Below are positions 1-6,772 of a DNA stretch of 15,113 nt, piece by piece. Numbering within the stretch: the stretch's first letter is position 1; every line of letters starts with the position of its first letter. The notes beneath the pieces are model-generated. The model did no database searches. It had not been told where the DNA came from and saw only the letters and a program-made list of their open reading frames with translations. Location of the stretch: positions 1 to 15,113 of the forward strand of contig JALZVB010000072.1 in the NCBI GenBank assembly GCA_023300835.1, written 5' to 3'. The DNA is from Saprospiraceae bacterium (GTDB lineage Bacteria > Bacteroidota > Bacteroidia > Chitinophagales > Saprospiraceae). The translations under genes and the position numbers were made by a program.

Positions 1-1
1 A

Positions 2-106
2 AGCTATAATTTCTTCCTAATTGACCAGATATCTACATACAACTGTGGTTGTAATGCGATTGCAAGGACTGTTGTAGGTGCTTTATTGCTTAATGAGTCA
101 AGCTGA
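2..106 (+). CDS. Possible C-terminal end of an unidentified gene entering from the left edge
   Basis: One plus-strand frame is open from the left edge to a TGA at 104-106. It would encode about 34 residues ending in a hydrophobic stretch and 'LLLNESS'. The other two plus frames close within a few codons. A gene ending here would converge with the minus-strand MarC gene, whose stop is at 150, which is a normal arrangement. I recognise no family. A minus-strand frame (4-120) is also open, so the open reading could be accidental. Confidence 0.2.
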   Translation, partial: SYNFFLIDQISTYNCGCNAIARTVVGALLLNESS

Positions 107-149
107 TAAACCGTAAAATCTTAGGTAAACTTACTCTCAACGAGAGCTT

Positions 150-707
150 CTAGATATTATTCTTAGCAATCTGGATAGCTATGGCCAAAAGTATAATTCC
201 AAATACCTTTCTCAGTGTAACTGTAACTTGTGGAGACATCTTTCCTGATAACCAATCTAGTGAATTGAGTAAGGTAAAGATTATAACAGCATTGATACCT
301 ATGGCCATTAAGATACTAAGCGTATCGTAATCAGACTTGAGAGATAATATAGTTGTCAGTGTTCCAGCTCCTGCTAGTAATGGGAAAGCGATAGGTACAA
401 TACTACCAGATAAGTTCTCTTCTCCTGGCTCCTCCTTGAATAATTCTATACCCAAGATCATCTCTAATCCAATAAAAAATATGATTAAAGAACCAGCTAG
501 TGCAAATGAAGAAATATCTACGCCAAATAAGGCTAAAATTGAACTTCCAAAAAACAGAAATGCAACCATAATAGCAGTCGCTACTAATGTCACTACTGAA
601 GGTGTTATTTGCATACCTTCTTTTTTCATATTGATCAGAATAGGTATGTTGCCTAACATGTCAATTACTGAAAACAAAATTACTGTTACTGATAAAACCG
701 CTGCCAT
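150..707 (-). CDS. MarC family integral membrane protein
   Basis: This 185-residue protein is almost entirely hydrophobic, with about six predicted membrane segments (roughly residues 4-24, 36-58, 66-88, 102-122, 129-149 and 165-182). It carries MarC-family signatures: an N-terminal 'DMLGNIPI' at residues 16-23 and 'PIAFPLLAGAGTLTT' at 105-119. The family consists of inner-membrane proteins of unsettled function; it was once linked to multiple antibiotic resistance and some members are suspected amino-acid exporters. The length is slightly short of the usual 195-215 residues but nothing central is missing. The start follows 'AGAGAG' a few bases upstream, and an in-frame stop just upstream excludes a longer protein. 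It is transcribed divergently from an Lrp/AsnC regulator, so regulation by that protein is plausible (inference). Confidence 0.88.
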   Translation of the reverse strand: MAAVLSVTVILFSVIDMLGNIPILINMKKEGMQITPSVVTLVATAIMVAFLFFGSSILALFGVDISSFALAGSLIIFFIGLEMILGIELFKEEPGEENLSGSIVPIAFPLLAGAGTLTTILSLKSDYDTLSILMAIGINAVIIFTLLNSLDWLSGKMSPQVTVTLRKVFGIILLAIAIQIAKNNI

Positions 708-840
708 CTTAAATTCTCTCTAAAAATGAATAATTGTTGTTCATGCTCTCAGCATTAAGAGCACTTTTTGTATAAGTCAATCATTAATTATAACTCAAAA
801 TAAATGCTATTTATCGAATAAAGCCACTCTTAATGAATTA

Positions 841-859
841 ATGAGTCAATATGACTTAT
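841..859. promoter_or_regulatory. Palindrome in the marC/lrp divergent region, candidate Lrp operator
   Basis: ATGAGTCA-ATA-TGACTTAT is an inverted repeat with 8-bp arms, one mismatched pair and a 3-bp centre. It lies 48 bp upstream of the Lrp-type gene, inside the 199-bp divergent region. Lrp/AsnC regulators commonly bind imperfect palindromes near their own promoter, so autoregulation is a reasonable reading. A half-site-like AAGTCAAT lies at about 775. No binding data are implied. Confidence 0.4.
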
Positions 860-906
860 TTTTTTTAAATAAAAAGTTATATTTCATATTTTAAAATACT
901 AACTAT

Positions 907-1371
907 ATGGAAAACTTTAAACTTGACGCATTTGATGCCAGAATCATCGAAGAATTGACATCAGACGCCAAAACACCGCTTGTCAAACTGGCTCAAAAGC
1001 TTAAAGTTTCTAACACATTTGTACATCAGCGGATCACAAAGTTGAAGGAATATAAAGTACTCAAACAAGCCAGTTACAGTCTTGATAATTGGCGGCTAGG
1101 ATATAAGACTTCTGCCTATACACAGATCCAGCTAGAAAACTCTAAAACCTACAAGAAAGTAGAGTCAGAATTGTCTAAAATTCCAGAGATTGTCGAATGC
1201 GTAAACATATCAGGAAGCTATGCCTTGATGGTCAGAATATTCTGTCTTGATAACCGACACCTCAGAGATGTTATATACGAAAAGATCCAAGTTATAGATG
1301 GGGTAGTAGGAACCAATACTACGATATCGTTTGAGACGGCATTCTCACGTAATGTTAAGATTAATGTGTAG
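907..1371 (+). CDS. Lrp/AsnC family transcriptional regulator
   Basis: This 154-residue protein has the usual family length and two-part layout. Residues 6-60 form an AsnC-type winged helix-turn-helix, with 'LDAFDARIIEELTSDAKTP' leading into a recognition helix around 'VSNTFVHQRITKLKE'. Residues 65-150 form a RAM/SAM effector domain with beta-alpha-beta-beta-alpha-beta character, including 'SGSYALMVRI' at 102-111 where amino-acid ligands and oligomer contacts map in this family. It is probably a local, feast/famine-type regulator. It is divergent from the MarC gene, and a palindrome at 841-859 may serve both promoters. There is no Shine-Dalgarno sequence, which is normal for Bacteroidota. The effector cannot be told from the sequence. 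Confidence 0.93.
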   Translation: MENFKLDAFDARIIEELTSDAKTPLVKLAQKLKVSNTFVHQRITKLKEYKVLKQASYSLDNWRLGYKTSAYTQIQLENSKTYKKVESELSKIPEIVECVNISGSYALMVRIFCLDNRHLRDVIYEKIQVIDGVVGTNTTISFETAFSRNVKINV

Positions 1372-1465
1372 TAAATTCAGCTCAGACATTTACTGCTGAC
1401 AAAGCGACTCTATTTGAGACAGCATAAGTTATGGCAAGCCTATTTCATTTTTTTTTAATGTTTTT

Positions 1466-1494
1466 GTAACGTTTTCCTTTTTCAACAAATAAAG
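1466..1494 (+). repeat. 29-bp box, copy 1, upstream of the collagen-like operon
   Basis: The segment starts GTAACGTTTTCC and ends AAATAAAG. It matches the segment at 5469-5497 at 25 of 29 positions without gaps. It lies 170 bp upstream of the start of the first operon gene, in non-coding DNA with a T-rich flank. The position and strand suit a promoter: an AAC-containing -35-like element followed about 17 bp on by an AT-rich segment, as for an ECF-type sigma factor. That role is inference. Confidence 0.5.
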
Positions 1495-1508
1495 AAAGTA
1501 GGAGGACG

Positions 1509-1557
1509 TGTTAAGTGTTCTTTTAACAACATATTAGTAGTTGTAATAAACAACTAC
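1509..1557 (+). promoter_or_regulatory. Structured leader with mutually exclusive hairpins
   Basis: The leader of the operon contains a perfect 8-bp hairpin, GTAGTTGT (1537-1544) pairing with ACAACTAC (1550-1557) across a 5-base loop. The same GTTGT (1540-1544) can pair with ACAAC at 1526-1530. That ACAAC in turn overlaps a third stem, TGTTAA (1509-1514) with TTAACA (1523-1528). The arms therefore compete pairwise, as in attenuators and riboswitches. A perfect AGGAGG lies at 1500-1505 with no proper start at normal spacing. No U-run follows, so simple transcription attenuation is not supported. Confidence 0.35.
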
Positions 1558-1635
1558 AGTCATTATCTAATCTTGGAAAAGGATGATTTTCTTAATAGAG
1601 CATTAATCTGATTCCATAAAAACACTTCTAAAATT

Positions 1636-3189
1636 ATGAAGTATAAAATACTTTTAATTTTCCTCACCTTTGCTATGAGTGCAGAAAGTCAGAAACTTGG
1701 CTTTTCCTCTTTCTCTCCTTACGGAGGAAGCAATGTGGAATCAGATCACACCATGTTTTACAACGTTGGAGAAATGCTTAATGAAAGAGAAGATCTTTCT
1801 GACTTTTCTGTCCACGATGGACTGTTACAAAGTAGAGCCCTTTCTAAGAATTATGAATCCTATCTAGAAGTCAAGTTTTTCTTAGACGATAACGAAAATG
1901 GATTAAAGGACGCAGCCGAAAAATTTATCAGCCTTGGTGCTGCAACGATCAACGGACAGCTATTCCTTAATTATAGCAAAGAAGGTTTATTGTTTGTCTC
2001 TCCAGTAGGAACCTATGACATTGTTTACGACCCCACATCATTACCAGATTGGAACTTAACCACTCCTTCTGATGTCACAATCGATATGCAAGGTGGCGTA
2101 GAGTATGAGCAAGTTTTATTTGGGTTATCTCCAGAAACATCATTCTCGGATTTGCAAGTGGTAATAAGTTCAGAGAGATTTAGATGCTTCAGTCCCGTTG
2201 ACTATGTATTGTCTGTTTGTAATTTTGGAACAGTTTCAGAGTTCGGTATTGTATGGTTACAATTAGATGAGCGGCTAGAGGAGTTCTATTTTGATCAAGA
2301 ACCTGACCATGTTTCAGGTGATCATTTAGTGGGATGGAATTTTGATCTTGGTCCAACAGAAAAATTGGAACTGACTTATATGATTATTGCACCTGCTGTG
2401 TCTGAGGATTTACCTCCAGGAGAAATATTTAAATCTGTCGCTTATGTAGAAGATGGATTTAACCAAAGAAAAAGAGACTATTGTTATGAGCAAGAACTCA
2501 GATGTTCTTGGGATCCTAATGACAAACTTGTTGTACCTAATCGTCCTGATAGTCTAGGACTTATAGATCAGCCGCTTGCCTATACTTTGAGATTCCAGAA
2601 TACAGGAAACGACTATGCAGAAAATGTTGTCGTTACAGATACATTGAGTGAATATCTTGATATGAACACATTCCAACTTATAGCTACCAGTCATCCAGAA
2701 GAGTTGAAAGTAGAGTATACTAAGAATGCTTTGAATATATTGGATTTCAGATTTGATAATATTTATTTGCCAGATAGTACTGAGAATCTTGAAGGTTCTA
2801 ATGGATTTATAAGTTATACTATAAAGGTCAAAGAAGGGGTAGCATTAGGAACAGAAATTAATAATACGGGATTTATATATTTCGATTTTAATCCAGCTGT
2901 CGTTACTAATACTACGGGTACAACTATGGTTGATATGTTTCCTATAGTTGCAGTCGATGACGAACCAGAATTATTGAGTAGAAAAGTATTCCCTAATCCT
3001 TCTACGGGGATTATATATCTAGAAGATCAAGTTGAACAAGTAAATGTAATTGACCTGTCAGGTAGACTTCTAAGTCAATATAAATCTGTTTCTAAAATGA
3101 ATCTTTCGGGACTTCTGCCAGGAACATATTTCTTAGAAATCAAAGACCAAGGAACTAGATCTGTAGAGAAAATTATTCTTACGCGATAG
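1636..3189 (+). CDS. T9SS type A sorting domain-containing surface protein with DUF7619-like domain
   Basis: This 517-residue exported protein starts with a signal peptide (about residues 1-18, 'KILLIFLTFAMSAESQ'). Residues 19-64 resemble the short 'GFSSFSPYGG...FYNVGEML...DGLLQ' module common at the N-terminus of Bacteroidota T9SS cargo. Residues 78-132 resemble an SdrD-B/Cna-B-like beta domain with a possible Ca-binding 'DDNENGLKD'. Residues 170-290 form another beta domain. Residues 291-432 match the DUF7619-type region, with 'SWDPNDKLVVP', 'YTLRFQNTGND' and 'FIYFDFNPAV'. Residues 449-517 are a T9SS type A sorting domain ('VFPNPSTGIIYL', 'DLSGRLL', 'LPGTYFLEI'), which directs passage through the outer membrane and usually attachment or release at the surface. 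There is no catalytic motif. It is the first gene of a probable four-gene operon, with a gap of only 33 bp to the next gene. Confidence 0.88.
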   Translation: MKYKILLIFLTFAMSAESQKLGFSSFSPYGGSNVESDHTMFYNVGEMLNEREDLSDFSVHDGLLQSRALSKNYESYLEVKFFLDDNENGLKDAAEKFISLGAATINGQLFLNYSKEGLLFVSPVGTYDIVYDPTSLPDWNLTTPSDVTIDMQGGVEYEQVLFGLSPETSFSDLQVVISSERFRCFSPVDYVLSVCNFGTVSEFGIVWLQLDERLEEFYFDQEPDHVSGDHLVGWNFDLGPTEKLELTYMIIAPAVSEDLPPGEIFKSVAYVEDGFNQRKRDYCYEQELRCSWDPNDKLVVPNRPDSLGLIDQPLAYTLRFQNTGNDYAENVVVTDTLSEYLDMNTFQLIATSHPEELKVEYTKNALNILDFRFDNIYLPDSTENLEGSNGFISYTIKVKEGVALGTEINNTGFIYFDFNPAVVTNTTGTTMVDMFPIVAVDDEPELLSRKVFPNPSTGIIYLEDQVEQVNVIDLSGRLLSQYKSVSKMNLSGLLPGTYFLEIKDQGTRSVEKIILTR

Positions 3190-3222
3190 TCAATTTTATT
3201 ACAAAAAATAACATAAGATAAA

Positions 3223-3900
3223 ATGAAATACATAATAACAATATTTTTCTCACTTATCTGTGGAATGATAATGGCGCAGACAGAAGCGATGCCATATCAA
3301 TCTATATTGACAACCGCAGATGGAGATATCATAAAAAATAGCAATGTCGAAGTCAGAGTAGACATCATAGAAGATAACTCAACTGGAACTGTTAGCTACA
3401 GTGAGACACATACAACACAGTCAGGTATCAATGGTGAATTGTCACTTGAACTAGGTAATGGCACACCTGTGAATATGACAATCGACAACATAGACTGGGA
3501 GAGACCTAATTATATCAAACTCTCTTTCAAGCCAGAAGGCTTTACCACTTTCTTTGATACACAAACTATTCAGATGTTATCTGTCCCTTATGCCTTATTT
3601 GCATTGAATGTAAAATGTGAACAAGGTTGCCCAGGTCAAACAGGAGAGGATGGACAAGTTGGTCCAGCTGGGCCTAGGGGGCTACAAGGAGTATCAGGTA
3701 TTCCTGGTACAAATGGTATAAATGGTATAGATGGTCAAGCCGGTAGTACAGGAGTTACTGGTGCACAGACACTTATAGCTACGAGCAACATACCTAACAA
3801 CCCAGCAGTCGGTAGATTCTATATTGACGATGGAAGTAATAGATCAGATGGACTTCCAGGGTTCAGAATGTGGGATGGTAATCAATGGTTAAACCTTTAA
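3223..3900 (+). CDS. Exported collagen-like protein, paralog 1
   Basis: This 225-residue protein has a signal peptide (residues 1-18, ending 'MIMAQ'). Residues 20-130 form a beta-rich N-terminal domain of the type found in many Bacteroidota fibre-like proteins ('PYQSILTTADGDII', 'YSETHTTQSGINGELSLELG', 'LSVPYALFA'). Residues 135-182 are 16 uninterrupted Gly-X-Y triplets. The 43-residue tail contains 'YIDDGSNRSDG', 'PGFRMWDG' and 'QWLNL'. Cys132 and Cys136 sit at the N-edge of the collagen block, where interchain disulfides could form. It has no T9SS sorting domain. Known bacterial collagen-like proteins form trimeric rods, and the tail could be a trimerisation or attachment domain (inference). 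It is followed after 12 bp by a paralog. Confidence 0.85.
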   Translation: MKYIITIFFSLICGMIMAQTEAMPYQSILTTADGDIIKNSNVEVRVDIIEDNSTGTVSYSETHTTQSGINGELSLELGNGTPVNMTIDNIDWERPNYIKLSFKPEGFTTFFDTQTIQMLSVPYALFALNVKCEQGCPGQTGEDGQVGPAGPRGLQGVSGIPGTNGINGIDGQAGSTGVTGAQTLIATSNIPNNPAVGRFYIDDGSNRSDGLPGFRMWDGNQWLNL

Positions 3901-3912
3901 AAAAGAGAAGCA

Positions 3913-4623
3913 ATGAATAAAATAAGCACTATACTTTTTATACTATTTTCATTCTCCTTACAGGCGCAGATCATAAGACCTGTATGTGATGATATTAGTC
4001 AGATACCTTCTGTATTTACTTACTCCGGATTCATTATTCAAGATGAATTAACGGCTATAGGTATTGCACAAGATTTTAGTTTAAGATTTACAATAACAAA
4101 AGGATCTCCAGGAGGAGAAGAATTGTTTACTCAGAATTCAACTGTACCATTTTCTAAACAAGGTTATTTTACGGTAGAAATTGGAGAAAGTGCCGTTTGG
4201 ACTACCTCTCTTAACAATTTCATTGATGCTATACAGACCTCACCAAGTTCAGAATTTTATATGAATGTAAGTTTAAGGGATAACACGGGAACATATAACT
4301 CTATTGGGAATCAGAAGATTCTTACTGTACCTTATGCTTATGCGGCAAACTCTATAGGAGGCCTCGGGCCTGATGGAGCGCAAGGGCCATTAGGTCCACA
4401 AGGCCCACAAGGTCTTCAAGGTATTCACGGTGTGCCTGGGCAAAATGGTACTAATGGTCTAGATGGCGCTCCAGGTTTGCAAGGTGTACCAGGTTTTGGT
4501 ATTATGAAAATGACTAATTTCCCACCTAGTTCTGGTAATCTATATGTTGATGATGGAACAAACACATCAGACGGTCAGCCACACTTAAGAACAAAGATTG
4601 GAGGCGTATGGACCGACTTGTAA
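3913..4623 (+). CDS. Exported collagen-like protein, paralog 2
   Basis: This 236-residue protein is a paralog of both neighbours. It has a signal peptide (about 1-19, ending 'LQAQ') and an N-terminal beta domain (about 32-146, ending 'ILTVPYAYAANS'). Residues 149-193 are 15 uninterrupted Gly-X-Y triplets including 'GPQGPQGLQGIHGVPG', and the C-terminal tail contains 'YVDDGTNTSDG' and 'GVWTDL'. It lacks the cysteines seen at the collagen edge in the two other copies; its only Cys is near the N-terminus (Cys25). Its tail is the most diverged ('PHLRTKIGG' where the others have 'PGFR..DG'). A GAGAAG a few bases upstream could act as a ribosome binding site. It lies in the same operon, with gaps of 12 bp before and 28 bp after. 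Confidence 0.85.
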   Translation: MNKISTILFILFSFSLQAQIIRPVCDDISQIPSVFTYSGFIIQDELTAIGIAQDFSLRFTITKGSPGGEELFTQNSTVPFSKQGYFTVEIGESAVWTTSLNNFIDAIQTSPSSEFYMNVSLRDNTGTYNSIGNQKILTVPYAYAANSIGGLGPDGAQGPLGPQGPQGLQGIHGVPGQNGTNGLDGAPGLQGVPGFGIMKMTNFPPSSGNLYVDDGTNTSDGQPHLRTKIGGVWTDL

Positions 4624-4651
4624 TCAATTAATAAATTAAAGAAAAACAGTA

Positions 4652-5314
4652 ATGAAATATTTAAATATAATTTTATTCCTTTTGATTGCACAACTTATGT
4701 CTGGTCAATTTACAGAAGGATTTACTTATCAAGGATACTTGATAAATGCCGCAGGAAGTGGTATAGATAACAAAGAAGTTCTAATGCAAATAGAACTCAG
4801 TAGTGACAGATTGGGCAATGATGTGTATTATTCAGAATCTCATGAAGTTGTTACAGATGAAAATGGCGTATTCAGTCTGGTAATAGGTGAAGGTACTCCT
4901 GCACAAGGCGCTATTTCAGCTGTAAATTGGCTGGCCTCTGTACCTTTCTTAACTGTTAGTTATGACTTGCAGGATGGACAACCTGTGAGATCTCTAGGAA
5001 CGACTCAATTTCAATCAGTACCTTTCTGTTTTTACTCTAAGTACATAACCTGTGCTAATGGTTTAGCTGGTCCAAATGGCGATCCAGGCTTTGACGGCCC
5101 AGTAGGTCTTCAAGGTATTTCAGGTACAAATGGTACAAATGGTGCTAATGGACAAGATGGACCATCCGGTGCTCCTGGACTACCCATTACACCTATATTA
5201 TCTAGTCCTCCCTCTGGTCCAGAAGGAATGATATATATGGACGATGGGTCCAATAGACTTGATGGTGCGCCAGGATTCAGATATTATGATGGAAGTAATT
5301 GGTTAGACCTTTAA
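4652..5314 (+). CDS. Exported collagen-like protein, paralog 3
   Basis: This 220-residue protein is the last of the three collagen-like paralogs. It has a signal peptide (about 1-18, ending 'QLMSGQ') and an N-terminal domain (about 22-130: 'FTYQGYLINAAGSGI', 'YYSESHEVVTDENGVFSLVIG', 'QSVPFCFYS'). Residues 137-178 are 14 uninterrupted Gly-X-Y triplets with the Asn/Thr-rich 'GTNGTNGANG', followed by a tail with 'YMDDGSNRLDG', 'PGFRYYDG' and 'NWLDL'. Cys126 and Cys134 lie just before the collagen block, close to the cysteines of paralog 1. The strongest similarity among the three copies is in the tail and in the 'GLQG[VI][SH]G' core of the collagen block, which points to tandem duplication. The operon terminator begins 33 bp after its stop codon. 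Confidence 0.85.
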   Translation: MKYLNIILFLLIAQLMSGQFTEGFTYQGYLINAAGSGIDNKEVLMQIELSSDRLGNDVYYSESHEVVTDENGVFSLVIGEGTPAQGAISAVNWLASVPFLTVSYDLQDGQPVRSLGTTQFQSVPFCFYSKYITCANGLAGPNGDPGFDGPVGLQGISGTNGTNGANGQDGPSGAPGLPITPILSSPPSGPEGMIYMDDGSNRLDGAPGFRYYDGSNWLDL

Positions 5315-5347
5315 GTAAATGATATAGTTAATATACAAGAGATTTAT

Positions 5348-5380
5348 ATGCCTGGGAAATGATTTTCTCAGGCATTTTTT
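5348..5380 (+). terminator. Intrinsic terminator of the collagen-like operon
   Basis: The stem ATGCCTGGGAAA (5348-5359) pairs along its full length with TTTCTCAGGCAT (5364-5375), with one G-U wobble and a TGAT tetraloop, and is followed by a T-run. It is placed directly after the third collagen-like gene and ends the 1636-5314 operon. Confidence 0.9.
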
Positions 5381-5699
5381 GTTTATGGATGTAGCAAATG
5401 TATTGGCGGTAAACATTGATTATGGAACCTGATCTACTCTAACCATCTAACTTTGTTTTCACATTTCGGTAACGTTTTCCATTTTAAGGAAATAAAGGGT
5501 TGTGCAGCTGTTCTTCCTGTATTTCAATTTTTGTAATTACTAGCGTAGAACACCAGCCATTCATTACTAACCATTAGATGAGGCGGACATTTTTATAATG
5601 TCAACCTCTTTCTTTAGACTCCTTCAGTTATGAGATGTCAACTACTCATTGTTTTTATTGGTCTTGTTATCAAATCTTAACAGCCAGAAATTAGGTTTC
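5381..5699. other. Gene-poor stretch after the operon terminator
   Basis: There is no convincing gene in about 320 bp. The stretch holds copy 2 of the 29-bp box (5469-5497). About 160 bp after the box, a 16-codon plus-strand ORF (5630-5680) has a signal-peptide-like sequence, 'MRCQLLIVFIGLVIKS', and then stops. The spacing between box and ATG resembles that of copy 1 (170 bp). This could be the remnant of the head of a lost exported-protein gene, or chance. Confidence 0.4.
5469..5497 (+). repeat. 29-bp box, copy 2
   Basis: The segment starts GTAACGTTTTCC and ends AAATAAAG, and it matches 1466-1494 at 25 of 29 positions in the same orientation. No intact gene follows on the plus strand. A transcript starting here would run antisense to the lipoprotein gene at 5700-6467. 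It could be an orphan promoter or a regulatory site. Confidence 0.5.
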
Positions 5700-6467
5700 T
5701 CATCCTTTACTCTCGCAATGTTCCTTTACAGCTTGAGACTCAGTATGGTACTTCTTGAAATAATTGCTAAATAAGTCTCTGATTGTTAAAGAAGAACTAT
5801 AAGGAAACTTCTTGAATTGAGCAGGAGTATAGTCTAGAAATGATTTGCCATTATATCTCGGCGTCGTCTTCAAGTAATTTGAGGCCACTTGACAAGGATT
5901 AGAATTGGATCGCATGGACAGTTTGTATTTAGGGACAAATCCAGGGAGACTGGCATAGAACAATACCGCTTGCTCAGTGTTGGTGAGGTCTAGTTTATTC
6001 ATTTCAATATTTGTCTGTCCATAATTTTGTGATTTAAACTCACCGCCAATTCTGTTAAATATCTGCGCATAATAAGTTGCTAATAATTCTATCTCTTGAT
6101 ACTTTTCAAATTCTACCCCTTTGATAAGGGTAGGCACATCTAAGTCACCCATTGTCATAGAATTCCAGTTTATGTGTCTCAGTAGATATACGGCCTTTAG
6201 TGTCTCTAGATCAGGTTTTTTTAGAAAAAGGGTAGAGATGAGTTTATGTTCTTTATGGGTTAAGTATTCTTTTACATAGGCTTTAGTTTGTTGTAATTCG
6301 GGAGATGTGACTTTGTCTAGCTGGTTTACATCTTTGTAGGGATCGTGTAATCCACGATATATTGTAGACAACAATTCAATATCCTTGTCATAGGAATGTA
6401 CGATAGGTTGATTACAACCGATGCAGAATAATAGTAAGAACGTATAAGCCATTGTAGTGTTAGTCAT
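5700..6467 (-). CDS. Hypothetical lipoprotein
   Basis: This 255-residue protein belongs to no family I recognise. The N-terminus is hydrophobic and ends in 'CIGC' (Cys18), a plausible though non-classical lipobox, so a lipid-anchored envelope protein is likely. Met6 (codon at 6450-6452) is an alternative start and would give a more typical short signal peptide; neither start has a clear ribosome binding site. The remainder is mostly alpha-helical in character (for example 'EKYQEIELLATYYAQIFNRIG') and polar, with no catalytic motif I can name. It is flanked by gene-poor DNA on both sides, and the downstream side carries the plus-strand box at 5469. It is transcribed divergently from the glycoside-hydrolase-like gene. 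Confidence 0.7.
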   Translation of the reverse strand: MTNTTMAYTFLLLFCIGCNQPIVHSYDKDIELLSTIYRGLHDPYKDVNQLDKVTSPELQQTKAYVKEYLTHKEHKLISTLFLKKPDLETLKAVYLLRHINWNSMTMGDLDVPTLIKGVEFEKYQEIELLATYYAQIFNRIGGEFKSQNYGQTNIEMNKLDLTNTEQAVLFYASLPGFVPKYKLSMRSNSNPCQVASNYLKTTPRYNGKSFLDYTPAQFKKFPYSSSLTIRDLFSNYFKKYHTESQAVKEHCESKG

Positions 6468-6772
6468 AGTCGTGCTTTTCTGAAGGCTAAAGGTATGAAT
6501 TGATTCGATTCAAAATCACTTTTCACATTTCGATAATTAATCAATTTGTTAGCTTATTAATGAAGCCTTCAGATGGACTTTTAGATAACTCAGCTATTAA
6601 TGAGTTACATCAAGAGACTGTCTTATGTATTCAATATTACATGGTCATATAGAGGGCAAGTATTCATTTTTCACTAAATGGCATTGTTATTGTCTTTTTT
6701 ATATATGTTAAAATTTCGTAAATAGAGGCTAATCCATTTCCTTGTTTCCTAGCTAATTAAATTGTAATTAAA
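6468..6772. other. Divergent intergenic region between lipoprotein and hydrolase-like genes
   Basis: These 305 bp are AT-rich and show no gene. They should carry the promoters of both flanking genes. A 'TTTTCACATTTCGATAA' segment at about 6519-6535 resembles the sequence just before box copy 2 ('TTTTCACATTTCGGTAA', 5456-5472), but the similarity stops there. No clear TTTG/TAnnTTTG pair could be fixed. I see no strong hairpin. Confidence 0.4.

Noticed and set aside
4..120. Minus-strand open frame beyond the marC stop
   Set aside because: It has no start codon and follows a stop; the plus-strand frame over the same bases is at least as plausible.
134..146. CTCTC-AAC-GAGAG hairpin after marC
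   Set aside because: A 5-bp stem without a T-run on either strand is too weak to call a terminator.
337..723. Plus-strand ORF of 128 codons opposite marC
   Set aside because: It is the mirror of a clear MarC-family protein; its own translation has no family features and low-complexity composition.
3627..5141. Gly-X-Y coding repeats considered as DNA repeats or a CRISPR-like array
   Set aside because: Periodicity is 9 bp within codons with synonymous variation; it is protein-level repetition.
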